NCBI RefSeq assembly: GCF_011405655.1
Contig: NZ_AP022829.1
Location: forward strand, 791,001 to 855,000
Direction: 5' to 3'
Length of the DNA: 64,000 nucleotides
Source of the DNA: Adlercreutzia hattorii
GTDB lineage: Bacteria > Actinomycetota > Coriobacteriia > Coriobacteriales > Eggerthellaceae
Shown in pieces: positions 42,058 to 51,277 of the stretch. The notes under the pieces are model-generated. The model was not told where the DNA came from. It did not search any database and worked only from the letters and a program-made list of their open reading frames with translations. Made by a program: the position numbers and the translations under genes. The first letter of the stretch is position 1; every line of letters begins with the position of its first letter.

Positions 42058-43605
42058 CTACTCGGCTGCGGCGTTCGTACCTGCGGCACGGCCCGAGAAA
42101 AAGCACCAAAGCATCGAGGAGCCGCTGCCGAAGTACTGGCCGAAAATCAAGTTGCTGCAAAGGCCCGCAGCGTAAAGGCCCGGGATAACGGCTCCCTCGG
42201 AGTCGATCACGTGAAGGTCAAGATCGACGCGCAAGCCACCTTGGGTCATATAGTACGTGTTCTCGGCGCTTGCATCGTAGGCGTAGAAGGGTGCTTCGTT
42301 CAGAGCGACGACGTGCTTCGGTTCCTTTCCGAACTGGAAGTCGATGCCGCCCTCGGCCATGTCGTTGTACGTGGCGACGGTGTGGGCGAGAGAATCGGCG
42401 TCAACGCTGATCGCGGCTGCGAGCTCTTGAATCGTCGCGCCCTCGGCGACGGGCGTCTGCTCGGCTTCGTCCATGATGGACTTCAGATTATTGCCAACGA
42501 TGAGGTAGGCGTGCTCGCCTCGCTGGACGATGCGCTTGCCAATGAAGGCACCGTACTCGTCTTCGGCGGTAAAGCGCAGCCCGTTTTCATCGACCAGGAT
42601 GCCTTCGCAGGCACGGTCGTTGATCGTGTACACGGAGAAGCCGATCTGGGTTTCCGACATGCCCTTGAGATCGGCGCCGATCTTCTGGGCCATCTGGATG
42701 CAGCTGCCGTCTTCGTTGGGGTTGGTGACGGGCCAGCCGGGATTGGCCTTGTAGGGAAGGTGGTCGCGCACCTTTTCCTCGTTGGACGTAAAGCCGCCTC
42801 CCGCCAGGATGACCGCCTTGTTCGCCTTGACGTTCTTGGATCCTCCGTCGTAGTCGGCGCAAACGCCGATGACTCGACCGTTCTCATCGGTGATCAGGCT
42901 GGTGGCAACGGCCTCGTACAGAACTTCGGCGCCGGAGCCTTCAACAGCCGCCTTCAGGGGACGGAAGAATCCCATGCCGGTCGCCTCGGGCTGGGCCACA
43001 TGACCGCGAGGAGCCGGCGTGGCCACTTTCTGCGCTTCGCGAGAGAGCTCGTTGCCCGTATAGCCCAAGCAGATGCCCTCTTCGCCATCGGGGAGGTGGG
43101 CCTCAAGGACTTCTCCAGAGAAGTCGATGCCTTGCTCGAGGCACCAGTTGTAAATGTCCTCGGATTGCTCGGCGATAAGCTTCAGGGCGTCGACGTTGGC
43201 GGAGGGGCCGGCCATCTGCATCATGTAGTTGAGGAAGTTCTCGGCGCTGTCCTCGATGCCGTGCTCCTTCTGCAAAGGGGTTCCGCCCAAGTAGATGAGA
43301 CCACCGTTGAGAGCGGTAGAGCCGCCGCCAACGCTGGATGCCTCAAGGATGACGACTTCGGCACCGGCCTTGCGCGCCTCGATGGCGGCTGCCGAGCCGG
43401 CGCCTCCAAAACCTACCACGACGATGTCGGTCTCTTTGTCCCATGTCACAGAATCGGCAGCAACGCCCGTGCTGGCGAGATCGTCTTTCGCGCCAGACGG
43501 GGCGCAGGCCGCAAGAGCGCCCATGGCTCCTACGCCTGCTCCTGCAAGCACCGTCCCTTTAAGAAATGACCTTCTGGAAAGCTCTCGATCAGTCGGATGC
43601 ACCAT
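42058..43605 (-). CDS. Tat-exported lipoprotein flavoprotein, fumarate-reductase-like (flavoprotein 3)
   Basis: A 515-residue protein: Tat motif SRRSFLK (10-16), lipobox LAAC at Cys34, FAD motif GFGGAG (65-70), EASSVGGGSTALNGGLIYLGG, and the family segment VDENGLRFTAEDEYGAFIGKR, which departs from the NE consensus. C-terminus GLYAAGLCSNLIFGQYFGSGSS is related to ketosteroid-dehydrogenase/urocanate-reductase-like FAD proteins rather than to flavoproteins 1, 4 and 5. Fumarate-reductase-like is therefore a fold statement, not a substrate. AAGGAGAGGG precedes ATG 43605. It is divergent from LuxR 2. Confidence 0.88.
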   Translation of the reverse strand: MVHPTDRELSRRSFLKGTVLAGAGVGAMGALAACAPSGAKDDLASTGVAADSVTWDKETDIVVVGFGGAGSAAAIEARKAGAEVVILEASSVGGGSTALNGGLIYLGGTPLQKEHGIEDSAENFLNYMMQMAGPSANVDALKLIAEQSEDIYNWCLEQGIDFSGEVLEAHLPDGEEGICLGYTGNELSREAQKVATPAPRGHVAQPEATGMGFFRPLKAAVEGSGAEVLYEAVATSLITDENGRVIGVCADYDGGSKNVKANKAVILAGGGFTSNEEKVRDHLPYKANPGWPVTNPNEDGSCIQMAQKIGADLKGMSETQIGFSVYTINDRACEGILVDENGLRFTAEDEYGAFIGKRIVQRGEHAYLIVGNNLKSIMDEAEQTPVAEGATIQELAAAISVDADSLAHTVATYNDMAEGGIDFQFGKEPKHVVALNEAPFYAYDASAENTYYMTQGGLRVDLDLHVIDSEGAVIPGLYAAGLCSNLIFGQYFGSGSSMLWCFFSGRAAGTNAAAE

Positions 43606-43917
43606 ATCCCTCTCCTTCATGCGGGTCTCCTTTCACGAGCCTGTAATGTTGTTTGTGCCGTCTTGTTCGCAGACGACGCGGGATGCATGGTAGGGCGTCG
43701 GAAGGGAAGTTCGGTACGCTCAAAACGGTGGAACGTGCCGTTTGCAATAGGTACAAAAGGGGTGAAACGAAGGGTTTAGGGCTTCCGGGCTTATCTTTGC
43801 GGGGGAGTGTCGAGGGTTTTTCGGCTATGATGGACCGTGCCGTGAGTAGGCGTTGGGGGTAAGTTTCAGCCGGAGTGACGGCGCATCTCGATCTAAGAAA
43901 AGGCGGGTGATAGATGT
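43606..43917. promoter_or_regulatory. Divergent control region of flavoprotein 3 and LuxR 2
   Basis: A 312-base non-coding gap between divergent genes. I see no copy of the CTACCAGGGGTTT box; the closest is GAAGGGTTTAGGG near 43770. Promoters cannot be assigned with confidence. Confidence 0.35.
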
Positions 43918-45261
43918 ATGGAGGCGGGGAAGGATCTCGTCCCGTTGCTGCTCTCTGCTTTGGCCTTGGGATCGCTGCTGCTTTGGAATTTCCTTATCGG
44001 GCGCTTGGCATACTGGACGGGTGCGGAGCAGTATTCTTCTCTTGGAATCGCGTTTGTCGTGGCTTGGCACGTTGCCCTCGTGCTCTCTCTGCTTTCACTT
44101 TCCCTGTTGGGGTGGCGCCTTAATAGTCTGCGGGGTGTCTGGATCGTCTGTGCAGTGATGGCGGTGCTCGATGCCGTGCTTTGCGGGATGCGCTTAGGGA
44201 TCGCCGACTTCCATTGGCTGGAACTGGGCGCCGCGTCGTTGCTTATCGGCATTCGCTATGGGATAGGCTTCGCTTGCTGGATTGTCTTTTGTGGCGGTTG
44301 GTCAGGCCTCTCGCTGCTTAAGGCGGGAGCCGGGGCGCTCCTGGTTACCGGGGGCGCCTATGGAGCCATTGACTTATTGGGAATGGCGGATGCTCCGCTT
44401 GTCCCCTTTGCTTTTGGCTGCCTCACGGTAGCGTCCCTGGTTTTGCTCTCGCGTTATTGGTCAGATGCTGGGGCACGAAGAGAAGTCGTTACGCGCGGAT
44501 TCGCAGAGGCAAAGTTACCATCACTGGTTCTTGTCGCCCTTCTCGCTCTTGCTATGCAGATGGTTACTGTGACGCTTCCCCAGCTTTCCGAATGGGGCAT
44601 AAGCACGGTCGTCGCAGGGGCTATGCTGTTCGTGCTCGTTGCGCTTAAGGCGAAAGTCGTAGCCGATGACGTTGCTGCCTATTTCTTCATCGTGGGGCTC
44701 GTGAGCGCACTGATTGGGGTTATTCTCGTGTTCGATTGGTCGCATTCGCGCATTGCGCAAATAGCTTCCATGACGATTTTCTGGCTGCTGTTCATGCTTC
44801 TGTTCGTCGTGTTCTGCAACAAGAATGGGACGTTGGCGGGCTTCAGCTCTCTTCGCCTGTCGCTGCTGTACGTGGTCGTGATGTACTCCTCCCTTACCGC
44901 TGGCCTTCCGCTGGCCCATTTTCTCAGTTCGACGGGTGTGGCCAATGGCCTCGTTGCGGCCTCGCTCTTGGTTATCTGCTCGTTGCTCATTGTCATTCGT
45001 ATGGTTCTTCCTCCCAAGGGGCGAAAGACGGAGATGTCGGGCTCTTCGGACATCGAGGGGTTTGCTCAGGCGTATCATCTCGCAGAGAGGGAGGTCGAGG
45101 TGCTGGGCTTTCTGATCAAAGGCTATACGCTGAATGCTATTGCCGACGAGCTGTGTCTTTCCCCGAACACGATTAAAACCTATCGCACCAACTTGTACCG
45201 AAAGCTTGGCGTCAGTAGCAAACAAGGTTTGGTCGACAAGTTCTACGACGAGCAGCGCTGA
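43918..45261 (+). CDS. Membrane-anchored LuxR-type regulator (LuxR 2)
   Basis: A 447-residue protein with about twelve hydrophobic segments in 1-365, then a LuxR/GerE helix-turn-helix (about 385-445: LAEREVEVLGFLIKGYTLNAIADELCLSPNTIKTYRTNLYRKLGVSSKQGLVDKF). It lacks the long Ser/Ala linker of LuxR 1. As with its paralogues it should sense a ligand in or across the membrane and control the divergent flavoprotein 3. ATG 43918 is used; another ATG lies 4 bases upstream in another frame. The ribosome site (AAAAGGCGGG) is 8-10 bases away. Confidence 0.85.
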   Translation: MEAGKDLVPLLLSALALGSLLLWNFLIGRLAYWTGAEQYSSLGIAFVVAWHVALVLSLLSLSLLGWRLNSLRGVWIVCAVMAVLDAVLCGMRLGIADFHWLELGAASLLIGIRYGIGFACWIVFCGGWSGLSLLKAGAGALLVTGGAYGAIDLLGMADAPLVPFAFGCLTVASLVLLSRYWSDAGARREVVTRGFAEAKLPSLVLVALLALAMQMVTVTLPQLSEWGISTVVAGAMLFVLVALKAKVVADDVAAYFFIVGLVSALIGVILVFDWSHSRIAQIASMTIFWLLFMLLFVVFCNKNGTLAGFSSLRLSLLYVVVMYSSLTAGLPLAHFLSSTGVANGLVAASLLVICSLLIVIRMVLPPKGRKTEMSGSSDIEGFAQAYHLAEREVEVLGFLIKGYTLNAIADELCLSPNTIKTYRTNLYRKLGVSSKQGLVDKFYDEQR

Positions 45262-45357
45262 CGTTAGCGCAAGCGTTCTGGCTGGCAATTTTGCATTTCC
45301 GAAATAGTCCGAAGAGCTGTCCTCTTTTGCCCTCCGGTCGGCGAAGGTGCCGATTTC

Positions 45358-45477
45358 TGCACGAGATTGCCGTTTATGAGCGTCAAGGGGGGTGGCAGTC
45401 GCTCGGTTTTATCGAATGCCGCTAGTTCTGCTGATTTCTCTTGCGTCCAGGGCGCTCATAACCGTCGATTTCGTGCA
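45358..45477. repeat. Palindromic intergenic element, family A, copy 3
   Basis: Left arm TGCACGAGATTGCCGTTTAT (from 45358, continuing GAGCGTC to 45384) and right arm ending in CGATTTCGTGCA (45453-45477) are inverted with few mismatches, 120 bp end to end. Arms match family A at 10979 and 12243, but the interior is about 40 bp shorter. The rest of the 45262-45662 gap holds nothing recognisable. Confidence 0.65.
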
Positions 45478-45662
45478 CTAACAGTCCACTATGCTGACGG
45501 GCCGAGCAGGCGATTCTTTCGCGGTGCGCGCCTTCTGGGGGGCGGAGATCTTCTCAGCCGGCTTTAAAAAGGTTTTGAATGCCACTTATGTTTTCCTTAA
45601 CTCGATTCCTCTTGTCGTACGGACGCGGTATATTCGTCCCAGATGGCAAAGGAAGGTGAGAC

Positions 45663-46334
45663 GTGGACACGTGGCTTAAGCGAATCGGGCTGGGAGTTCT
45701 GGTGCTCGCCATTCTCGGCGCGGTGGCGGTCTTCGCGATAGACGCCCATGTGCAGACGACGGCGGGTCCGCGCATCGTGACGGCCGATGAGGCGGCCGTC
45801 CTCGGCAACGTTGATTGCGTGCTGGTGCTCGGATGCGGGGTGCATCCCGACGGGTGTCCGAGTGACATGCTGGCGGACCGCATCGCCCAGGGCGTCGCGC
45901 TGTACGAGAACGGCACGTCGCCGAAGCTGCTGATGAGCGGCGACCACGGCCGGGCCGACTACGACGAGGTGAACGCCATGCGGGAGATGGCCGTGCAGGC
46001 GGGACTTCCGGCGGACGACGTGTTCATGGACCATGCGGGCTTTTCCACCTACGAGAGCATGTACCGGGCGCGCGATGTGTTCGGGGCGAAGCGCATCGTG
46101 ATCGTTTCCCAGAAATACCATCTGTACCGTGCGCTCTACGTGGCGGAACGTCTCGGGCTGGACGCCTACGGAGTGTCCGCCGATCTGCGTCCCTACGCCG
46201 GGCAGGAGGCCCGCGAGCTGCGCGAAGTGCTGGCCCGAAACAAGGACTTCTTCACAGCGATCGTGCAGCCGCCCCCGACGTTTCTGGGCGACCCCATCTC
46301 GCTTTCCGGCAGCGCCAGCGTCACCGAGGGCTGA
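45663..46334 (+). CDS. SanA/YdcF-like DUF218 membrane protein
   Basis: A 223-residue protein with one N-terminal membrane helix (about 8-27) and a DUF218 domain outside: VDCVLVLGCGVHPDGCPSDMLADRIAQGVALYENG, LLMSGDHGRADYDEVNAMREMAVQAGLP, HAGFSTYESMYRARDVFGAKRIVIVSQKYHLYRALYVAERLGLDAYG. This is the SanA branch, linked in enterobacteria to envelope barrier function and vancomycin exclusion. GTG 45663 is preceded by AAGGTGAG. The catalytic activity of the family is not established. Confidence 0.85.
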   Translation: MDTWLKRIGLGVLVLAILGAVAVFAIDAHVQTTAGPRIVTADEAAVLGNVDCVLVLGCGVHPDGCPSDMLADRIAQGVALYENGTSPKLLMSGDHGRADYDEVNAMREMAVQAGLPADDVFMDHAGFSTYESMYRARDVFGAKRIVIVSQKYHLYRALYVAERLGLDAYGVSADLRPYAGQEARELREVLARNKDFFTAIVQPPPTFLGDPISLSGSASVTEG

Positions 46335-46457
46335 GATGGCAGGGCCGCGAACATGCGACGTGGAGGTGCGCGGTTATGGTGGAAGCCTTCGAGTTTTCGT
46401 CCTATGGGCCAACGCGTGTGGTTGCGAAAGCTACTCTCCATACGATATAGTGCCTAA

Positions 46458-46513
46458 GTGAAATATTGTGAAACAAAGTGAAAACTTGTGAAATAAAGTG
46501 AAAGATCGTGAAA
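46458..46513 (+). promoter_or_regulatory. Six GTGAAA repeats at exact 10-bp spacing before the AAA ATPase gene
   Basis: GTGAAA starts at 46458, 46468, 46478, 46488, 46498 and 46508, with variable AT-rich bases between. One repeat per helical turn places every copy on one DNA face, as in iterons or cooperative operator arrays. The last copies run into the ribosome site (GGAG at 46515-46518), so a bound protein would also block translation initiation sequences. Confidence 0.8.
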
Positions 46514-46524
46514 TGGAGCAAGCT

Positions 46525-47625
46525 ATGGTGAAGCTGGCACACAATCCGTTCACTCCAACTTTCGGGTGCGTGCCTCCCGAACTTGCAGGGCGCGATACGC
46601 TCATCACGGACATCCTTGAGGGACTGGACAACGCGCCGGGCGACCCCAACAGGGCAACTATTTTCGTGGGCGCTCGCGGAACGGGCAAGACGGTGCTTCT
46701 CACGGCCGTTGCCGAGCGGGCCGAAATGCGGGGGTGGGTCAGCGTCAATGTAACCGACCGATACGGAATGCTCTCGGAGATAATCGTTCAGCTTCGCCAA
46801 AAGGCATCTCACCTTCTTACTCCTGAAACATACTCATGGCTCTCGGAAATACATGTCCATGGCGTGGGGTTCACGCGAACCAAGGAGGAGGCGCCTTCTA
46901 CATGGCGTGCGGATATGACGAAGGCCATCGGCGAACTCAATGAGAAAGACACGGGCCTTCTCATAACCGTCGATGAAGTGTCGGCGCAATCCGATGAACT
47001 TTCAGTTCTCATTGATTCGTTCCAGCATTTCGTCCGCGAGCGTCGGGACGTCGCACTGCTTTTGGCCGGGCTCCCGCACAACGTCTCAACACTCATCGAT
47101 GTGGACGCGACCTCGTTTCTCCGCAGGGCGTTCAAGCACTCGATGGATCAGATATCCGCAACCGATACCTCTTACGCCATTAAGGAGACGGTGGAGGGCG
47201 CTGGAAGAGGAATCGCCGTTGATGCGCTCAAGGTGGCTGCTGATGCTTCGGAGGGTTACGCCTTCCTCATACAGCTTCTTGGTTACCATGCTTGGCGGCA
47301 GCATCCCGAGAGAGGGGTCATTACTCTCAAAGACATGGAACAGGCTGTGGCTTTCGCCCGAGATGATATGTATCGCATGGTGCTTGAGCCGACGGTGAAC
47401 AGCTTGAGCGAAAGAGAGCTGGAGTTCCTCACTGCGATGGCGGAAGGCGAGGGACCCCACCGTGTTTCCGACATAGCTGGTCTCATGGGCATCAGCGAAA
47501 ACAATGCGACAAAGATTCGTGCGCGTCTTATCGAGCAGGAAATCATCGGGGCGCGGCGAAGGGGCTTCGTAGATTTCGACATGCCCATGATTCGCGACTA
47601 TTTAACGAAGGGCCAGTACATTTAA
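46525..47625 (+). CDS. AAA ATPase with C-terminal winged helix (Orc/Cdc6- or DUF234-like)
   Basis: A 366-residue protein: Walker A GARGTGKT (49-56), Walker B GLLITVDEVSAQ (Asp150, Glu151), an arginine-rich sensor region, and a C-terminal winged helix (FLTAMAEGEGPHRVSDIAGLMGISENNATKIRARLIEQEIIGARRRGFVDFDMP). The order matches the Orc1/Cdc6-like or STAND-like ATPases scattered as single genes in Bacteria and Archaea, often in mobile or selfish islands. ATG 46525 has GGAG at 8 bases; GTG 46498 lies within the repeat array. The array is probably its own binding site. Confidence 0.82.
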   Translation: MVKLAHNPFTPTFGCVPPELAGRDTLITDILEGLDNAPGDPNRATIFVGARGTGKTVLLTAVAERAEMRGWVSVNVTDRYGMLSEIIVQLRQKASHLLTPETYSWLSEIHVHGVGFTRTKEEAPSTWRADMTKAIGELNEKDTGLLITVDEVSAQSDELSVLIDSFQHFVRERRDVALLLAGLPHNVSTLIDVDATSFLRRAFKHSMDQISATDTSYAIKETVEGAGRGIAVDALKVAADASEGYAFLIQLLGYHAWRQHPERGVITLKDMEQAVAFARDDMYRMVLEPTVNSLSERELEFLTAMAEGEGPHRVSDIAGLMGISENNATKIRARLIEQEIIGARRRGFVDFDMPMIRDYLTKGQYI

Positions 47626-47704
47626 ACTCGATACTCCGGCTTTTGGGACAGAGGCTGCTCTGTACGACTGACACTTTTGGCTGACGGCATGGCCGGTACT
47701 GTTA

Positions 47705-49294
47705 CTAGTCGGAGCCCTCTATGCGGTCGATGAGCTCTTGGCGGCCGCCGGTGATGTTCATCTTGGCGTAGATGTGGCGCACGTGGGTCTGCGCGGTGCT
47801 CTTGGCGATGAACAGCTCGTCGCAGATGTAGGGGATGGAGCGCCCCCGCAGAAGGAGCGCCGTCACCTCCACCTCGCGCGGCGACAGGCCGTAGGTCTCG
47901 GCGGCCGCATAGAGCCGCGCTGCTGCATCGGCGCCTCTGCCTTCGGAAGCGGAATCCGTCCCTGCGCTTGATGAAACTGGGGCAGAGAAGGGCACGCCGC
48001 CCATCGCGGCGGTCTCGTGGGCGTAGCGGGAGCCGTCGGCCATGCTCCACGCAAGCACGACGAGCATGAACAGCGAGACGATGCTGACGGCCGCCGGGTA
48101 GCCGAAGCTGAGGGGGACGCGGTAGAGGGTCCAGGCGGCCAGCTCGCCGAGCACGATGCCGGAAAACAGCAGCATGAAGCCGAAGGCGCAGGTGGGAATG
48201 GGTGCCGCGCTCCAGCGCTGGGCCATGTTCCCCATGACGATCCAGAGATACACGAGGAAGCAGCCGAAGCCCGCGAAGGCGACGGCCATGCAAGGAATGG
48301 CCCCGGCATCGCCCACGAAGGGTAAAAGTAAAAAGCCGACGGCGACGAGGGCGGTGGCGGGGCGGTAGGCGGTGCGCGGGCTCTCGATGCGGATGCGCTT
48401 CACCAGATAGAGGGTGAGCACGGTTTCCGAGACGAGGAGGGCGCCCACGTTGGCGATTCCCGGCAGTACCGAGGCCATCCATGCGAGTTCGACCTCGGGA
48501 AGCACGTGACCAGCTAGGACGAACAGGGCGCCGTAGACAACGATGGCCAGCGAGAGCTCGGGGCCGAAGAGCCGTGTGAGGTCGGGATGACCGGCGCTGG
48601 AGCAGGGTCGGGTTTCGGCTTCGGCCGCGGCGATCGTATCGGCTTCGGCTTTGCCGCCGCCGTTTTCTGCACCCGTTTCGGTCGTGCCGCCAATTGTCGG
48701 GAAAGAATCGGTCTCATCGCCTGGAGCGGGGAAGCGGTCTATGGTCATGGCGAGGAACAGGGAGGTGGGTGCGAGCGCGAGCGCGACGGCGAAGGAGAGC
48801 GGGGCGGGGAGCAGCACGACAATCAGGTAGAGCGCCCCGCCGGCGAACATGGCGGCTACGGTCGCCACTACCCGCTTGCGCAGGCGCACGGCGGAGAAGG
48901 GCGCGGCCCATCCCAAAATGAGGCCCGCAAGGCCGCATCCCACGCAGAGCCCCGCGACTACCGCGAAGATGCCTCCGGCGATGCTCTGGTGCAAGATAGC
49001 GCCTATGGGCGACAGCACGGCGGACATCGCGAGCGGCGGGACGGAAGGGCTGCGCCTCTCGACGTCGCAGAGTTTTCCCGGACGTCGGCAGGCAATGGCC
49101 GCCAGCCCAAAGGCGAGCACACCGCCGACGACGATGCCGCTGCGCCAACTGAGGCCGGCTCCGATGAAGGTGGACGCGGTGGAGAGCACCGGCGAGATGG
49201 CGACGAGCAGCACCCAGGCCACGGCGCATCCGCAGCCAACGGCCAAGCGTATGTCGCAGCTTTCCTGAAAGTTGTCCCACCAGCGGGCGAACAT
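47705..49294 (-). CDS. Membrane-anchored LuxR-type regulator (LuxR 3)
   Basis: A 529-residue protein with multiple membrane segments in two blocks. A long hydrophilic insert (about 195-240, Glu/Ala/Thr-rich) splits the blocks, and a C-terminal LuxR helix-turn-helix follows (about 463-529: GLSPREVEVTALLLRGRSIPYICDELFIAKSTAQTHVRHIYAKMNITGGRQELIDRI). It is divergent from flavoprotein 4 with 162 bases between, the same arrangement as pairs 1 and 3. ATG 49294 has GGAGGT upstream, so the in-frame ATG at 49315 is less likely. Confidence 0.85.
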   Translation of the reverse strand: MFARWWDNFQESCDIRLAVGCGCAVAWVLLVAISPVLSTASTFIGAGLSWRSGIVVGGVLAFGLAAIACRRPGKLCDVERRSPSVPPLAMSAVLSPIGAILHQSIAGGIFAVVAGLCVGCGLAGLILGWAAPFSAVRLRKRVVATVAAMFAGGALYLIVVLLPAPLSFAVALALAPTSLFLAMTIDRFPAPGDETDSFPTIGGTTETGAENGGGKAEADTIAAAEAETRPCSSAGHPDLTRLFGPELSLAIVVYGALFVLAGHVLPEVELAWMASVLPGIANVGALLVSETVLTLYLVKRIRIESPRTAYRPATALVAVGFLLLPFVGDAGAIPCMAVAFAGFGCFLVYLWIVMGNMAQRWSAAPIPTCAFGFMLLFSGIVLGELAAWTLYRVPLSFGYPAAVSIVSLFMLVVLAWSMADGSRYAHETAAMGGVPFSAPVSSSAGTDSASEGRGADAAARLYAAAETYGLSPREVEVTALLLRGRSIPYICDELFIAKSTAQTHVRHIYAKMNITGGRQELIDRIEGSD

Positions 49295-49325
49295 GGCCAC
49301 CACCTCCAGTGCCATAGTGTCACAT

Positions 49326-49337
49326 CAGGGGTTTTCT
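49326..49337 (+). promoter_or_regulatory. CAGGGGTTTTCT box before flavoprotein 4
   Basis: The 12-mer matches the box near flavoprotein 1 (6501-6512) exactly. It lies about 16 bases upstream of a weak -35 (TTTACC, 49353) and -10 (AATACT, 49376) reading toward flavoprotein 4. Confidence 0.45.
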
Positions 49338-49456
49338 CGTCAATCATCACTTTTTACCGATGGCTTTGACGTGGGAATACTCGTTTCATGCCGATAGACG
49401 GCGTGGCTGTGAGGCGCCATGATGGGACCATCGACCAACCGAAAAGGAGGGACATC

Positions 49457-51133
49457 ATGACTACCGAGAACATGAAATTGAGCCGTCGCGGATTCCTGGG
49501 ATTGGGGGCCGCTGCCACTGCTGCCGCGGCTGCGGCCGGGCTTGCGGGCTGCGCGCCCAAGACCATGGCCGAGACGGGCCCGGCCGAGCCTGAGGGCTAC
49601 ACGTGGGAGACCGCGCCCGAGCCCATCACCGAAGTGGATGCCACCGAAGAAACCGACGTCGTCGTCATCGGCGGTGGCATAGCCGGCTTCTCGGCGGCGT
49701 GCTCGGCGGCTGAAAAGGGCGCAAAGGTGGTGCTTCTGGAGAAGACAGGCGCGGGCCAGTTCCGCGGCATCGACTACGGCGCCATCGGCGGCAAGCTGCA
49801 GCTGGAGGCCGGCATCGATCTGCGCGACCGCAAGCAGGATGTGCTGCAGGAGGTGCTGCGCTGGGGTGATCATCGGGGCGACTACCGGGTGGTGAAGGCG
49901 TGGGTCGATCATTCCGCCGAGGCGCTGGATTGGGCGGCCGACATGCTGACGAACCATGGCATCACTATCGCGCCCATGCCTATGGAAATGCAAGTCATTC
50001 CCGACGCTTGGTACGAGCATTACGCCACCGATGCCTTTCAGATCGTGCCCACCGACGAACTGATCGCCGAAGGCGGCGAGGCTGGCTACGAGCCCCCCTT
50101 CGCCATCGGCTGGGCCAAGGCGTTCACGGCCTACGCGGGCGAGCTCGGCGTCGATGTGCGATTCAACACCGAGGCACTGCAGCTCGTGCAGGACGAGGCC
50201 GGAGCGGTGGCCGGCGTCGTCTGCGAAGACAAAGCCGGCGTGACGCGCATCGACGCGAAGGCGGTCGTTATGGCCACCGGCGGCTACGGCAACGACGAGG
50301 AGATGATGGACGCCTTCATCCCCGGCCACGCCGAGGACGTCCACAACATCTCGACGCCGCCCCACAACACCGGCGACGGCATTCGCATGGGCGCCTGGGT
50401 GGGCGGCGCCATCGACGAGGCGCCCCACTGCCCCATGTACTTCGACGAGGGCGTGGAAGGCCTGGAGCACATGCCCTCCATCCCGCTGACGCGTCAGCCG
50501 TGGCTGTACCTGAATGACTTGGGCGAGCGCTTCTGCAACGAGGACATGCCCTACGCTTTCGTCTGCCGCGCCCACAACGCCCAGCCGCGACACATGAAGT
50601 GGGTGTTCTGGGACAGCAAGTGGGAGATCGACGGGCCGGCCATGGGCATGGTGGTCTGCAAAGACTTCCGCTCGCCTCTGCACAACCCCGAGGAGATCCA
50701 GCAGTTCATCGAAGAGGGCACTATTCTTTCGGCCGACACTATCGACGGCTTGCTGGCGAAGATGGAGGGCATCGACGCGGAGACGGCCAAGGCGTCCATC
50801 GAGCGCTACAACGAGCTGTGCGCCGCCGGGGTCGACGAGGACTTCGGAAAGCGCAGGCAGTGCTTAAGTTCGCTGACGGAGCCTCCCTTCTACGGCGTGC
50901 ATGCCGGCACCACGCTGCTGGTGACCATGGGCGGCCTGAAGATCAACGAGAACCAGCAGGTCATCGACGCCGATGCCCATCCCATCGAGGGCCTGTGGGC
51001 CGCCGGCAACTGCTCGGGCAGCTTCTTCTTCGGCGATTACCCCATCACCATCTCGGGTGCCAGCCACGGCCGCGCCTGCACCGGTGGCCGCCGCGCCGGC
51101 CAGTTCGCCGCCGACCGCGCCCTGGGGGCGTAG
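49457..51133 (+). CDS. Tat-exported lipoprotein flavoprotein, fumarate-reductase-like (flavoprotein 4)
   Basis: A 558-residue protein: Tat motif SRRGFLGL (9-16), an Ala-rich core, lipobox LAGC at Cys32, and FAD motif GGGIAG (72-77). The family segment is LNDLGERFCNEDMPYAFVCRAHNAQP, and the C-terminus is GLWAAGNCSGSFFFGDYPITISG. It is closest in layout to flavoproteins 1 and 5 of this window. AAAAGGAGG precedes ATG 49457. It is divergent from LuxR 3, and a strong terminator follows. Its substrate is unknown, presumably an organic acceptor reduced outside the membrane. Confidence 0.9.
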   Translation: MTTENMKLSRRGFLGLGAAATAAAAAAGLAGCAPKTMAETGPAEPEGYTWETAPEPITEVDATEETDVVVIGGGIAGFSAACSAAEKGAKVVLLEKTGAGQFRGIDYGAIGGKLQLEAGIDLRDRKQDVLQEVLRWGDHRGDYRVVKAWVDHSAEALDWAADMLTNHGITIAPMPMEMQVIPDAWYEHYATDAFQIVPTDELIAEGGEAGYEPPFAIGWAKAFTAYAGELGVDVRFNTEALQLVQDEAGAVAGVVCEDKAGVTRIDAKAVVMATGGYGNDEEMMDAFIPGHAEDVHNISTPPHNTGDGIRMGAWVGGAIDEAPHCPMYFDEGVEGLEHMPSIPLTRQPWLYLNDLGERFCNEDMPYAFVCRAHNAQPRHMKWVFWDSKWEIDGPAMGMVVCKDFRSPLHNPEEIQQFIEEGTILSADTIDGLLAKMEGIDAETAKASIERYNELCAAGVDEDFGKRRQCLSSLTEPPFYGVHAGTTLLVTMGGLKINENQQVIDADAHPIEGLWAAGNCSGSFFFGDYPITISGASHGRACTGGRRAGQFAADRALGA

Positions 51134-51210
51134 CGGCGCGACGGCGGGTCGTGCGCACTATGGCTCGCTGTTTTCGCCTAAATTGATTCCGAACTGTACC
51201 CTCCCCATTG

Positions 51211-51237
51211 AGGGGCTCCGACCAAGTCGGAGCCCCT
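51211..51237 (+). terminator. Terminator of flavoprotein 4
   Basis: A perfect 12-bp stem (AGGGGCTCCGAC, 51211-51222; complement 51226-51237) with loop CAA, followed by T-rich sequence. Confidence 0.85.
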
Positions 51238-51277
51238 TGTGTGTGTGGTACACTGACGGCGCGGGAAGGGGAGGAAC

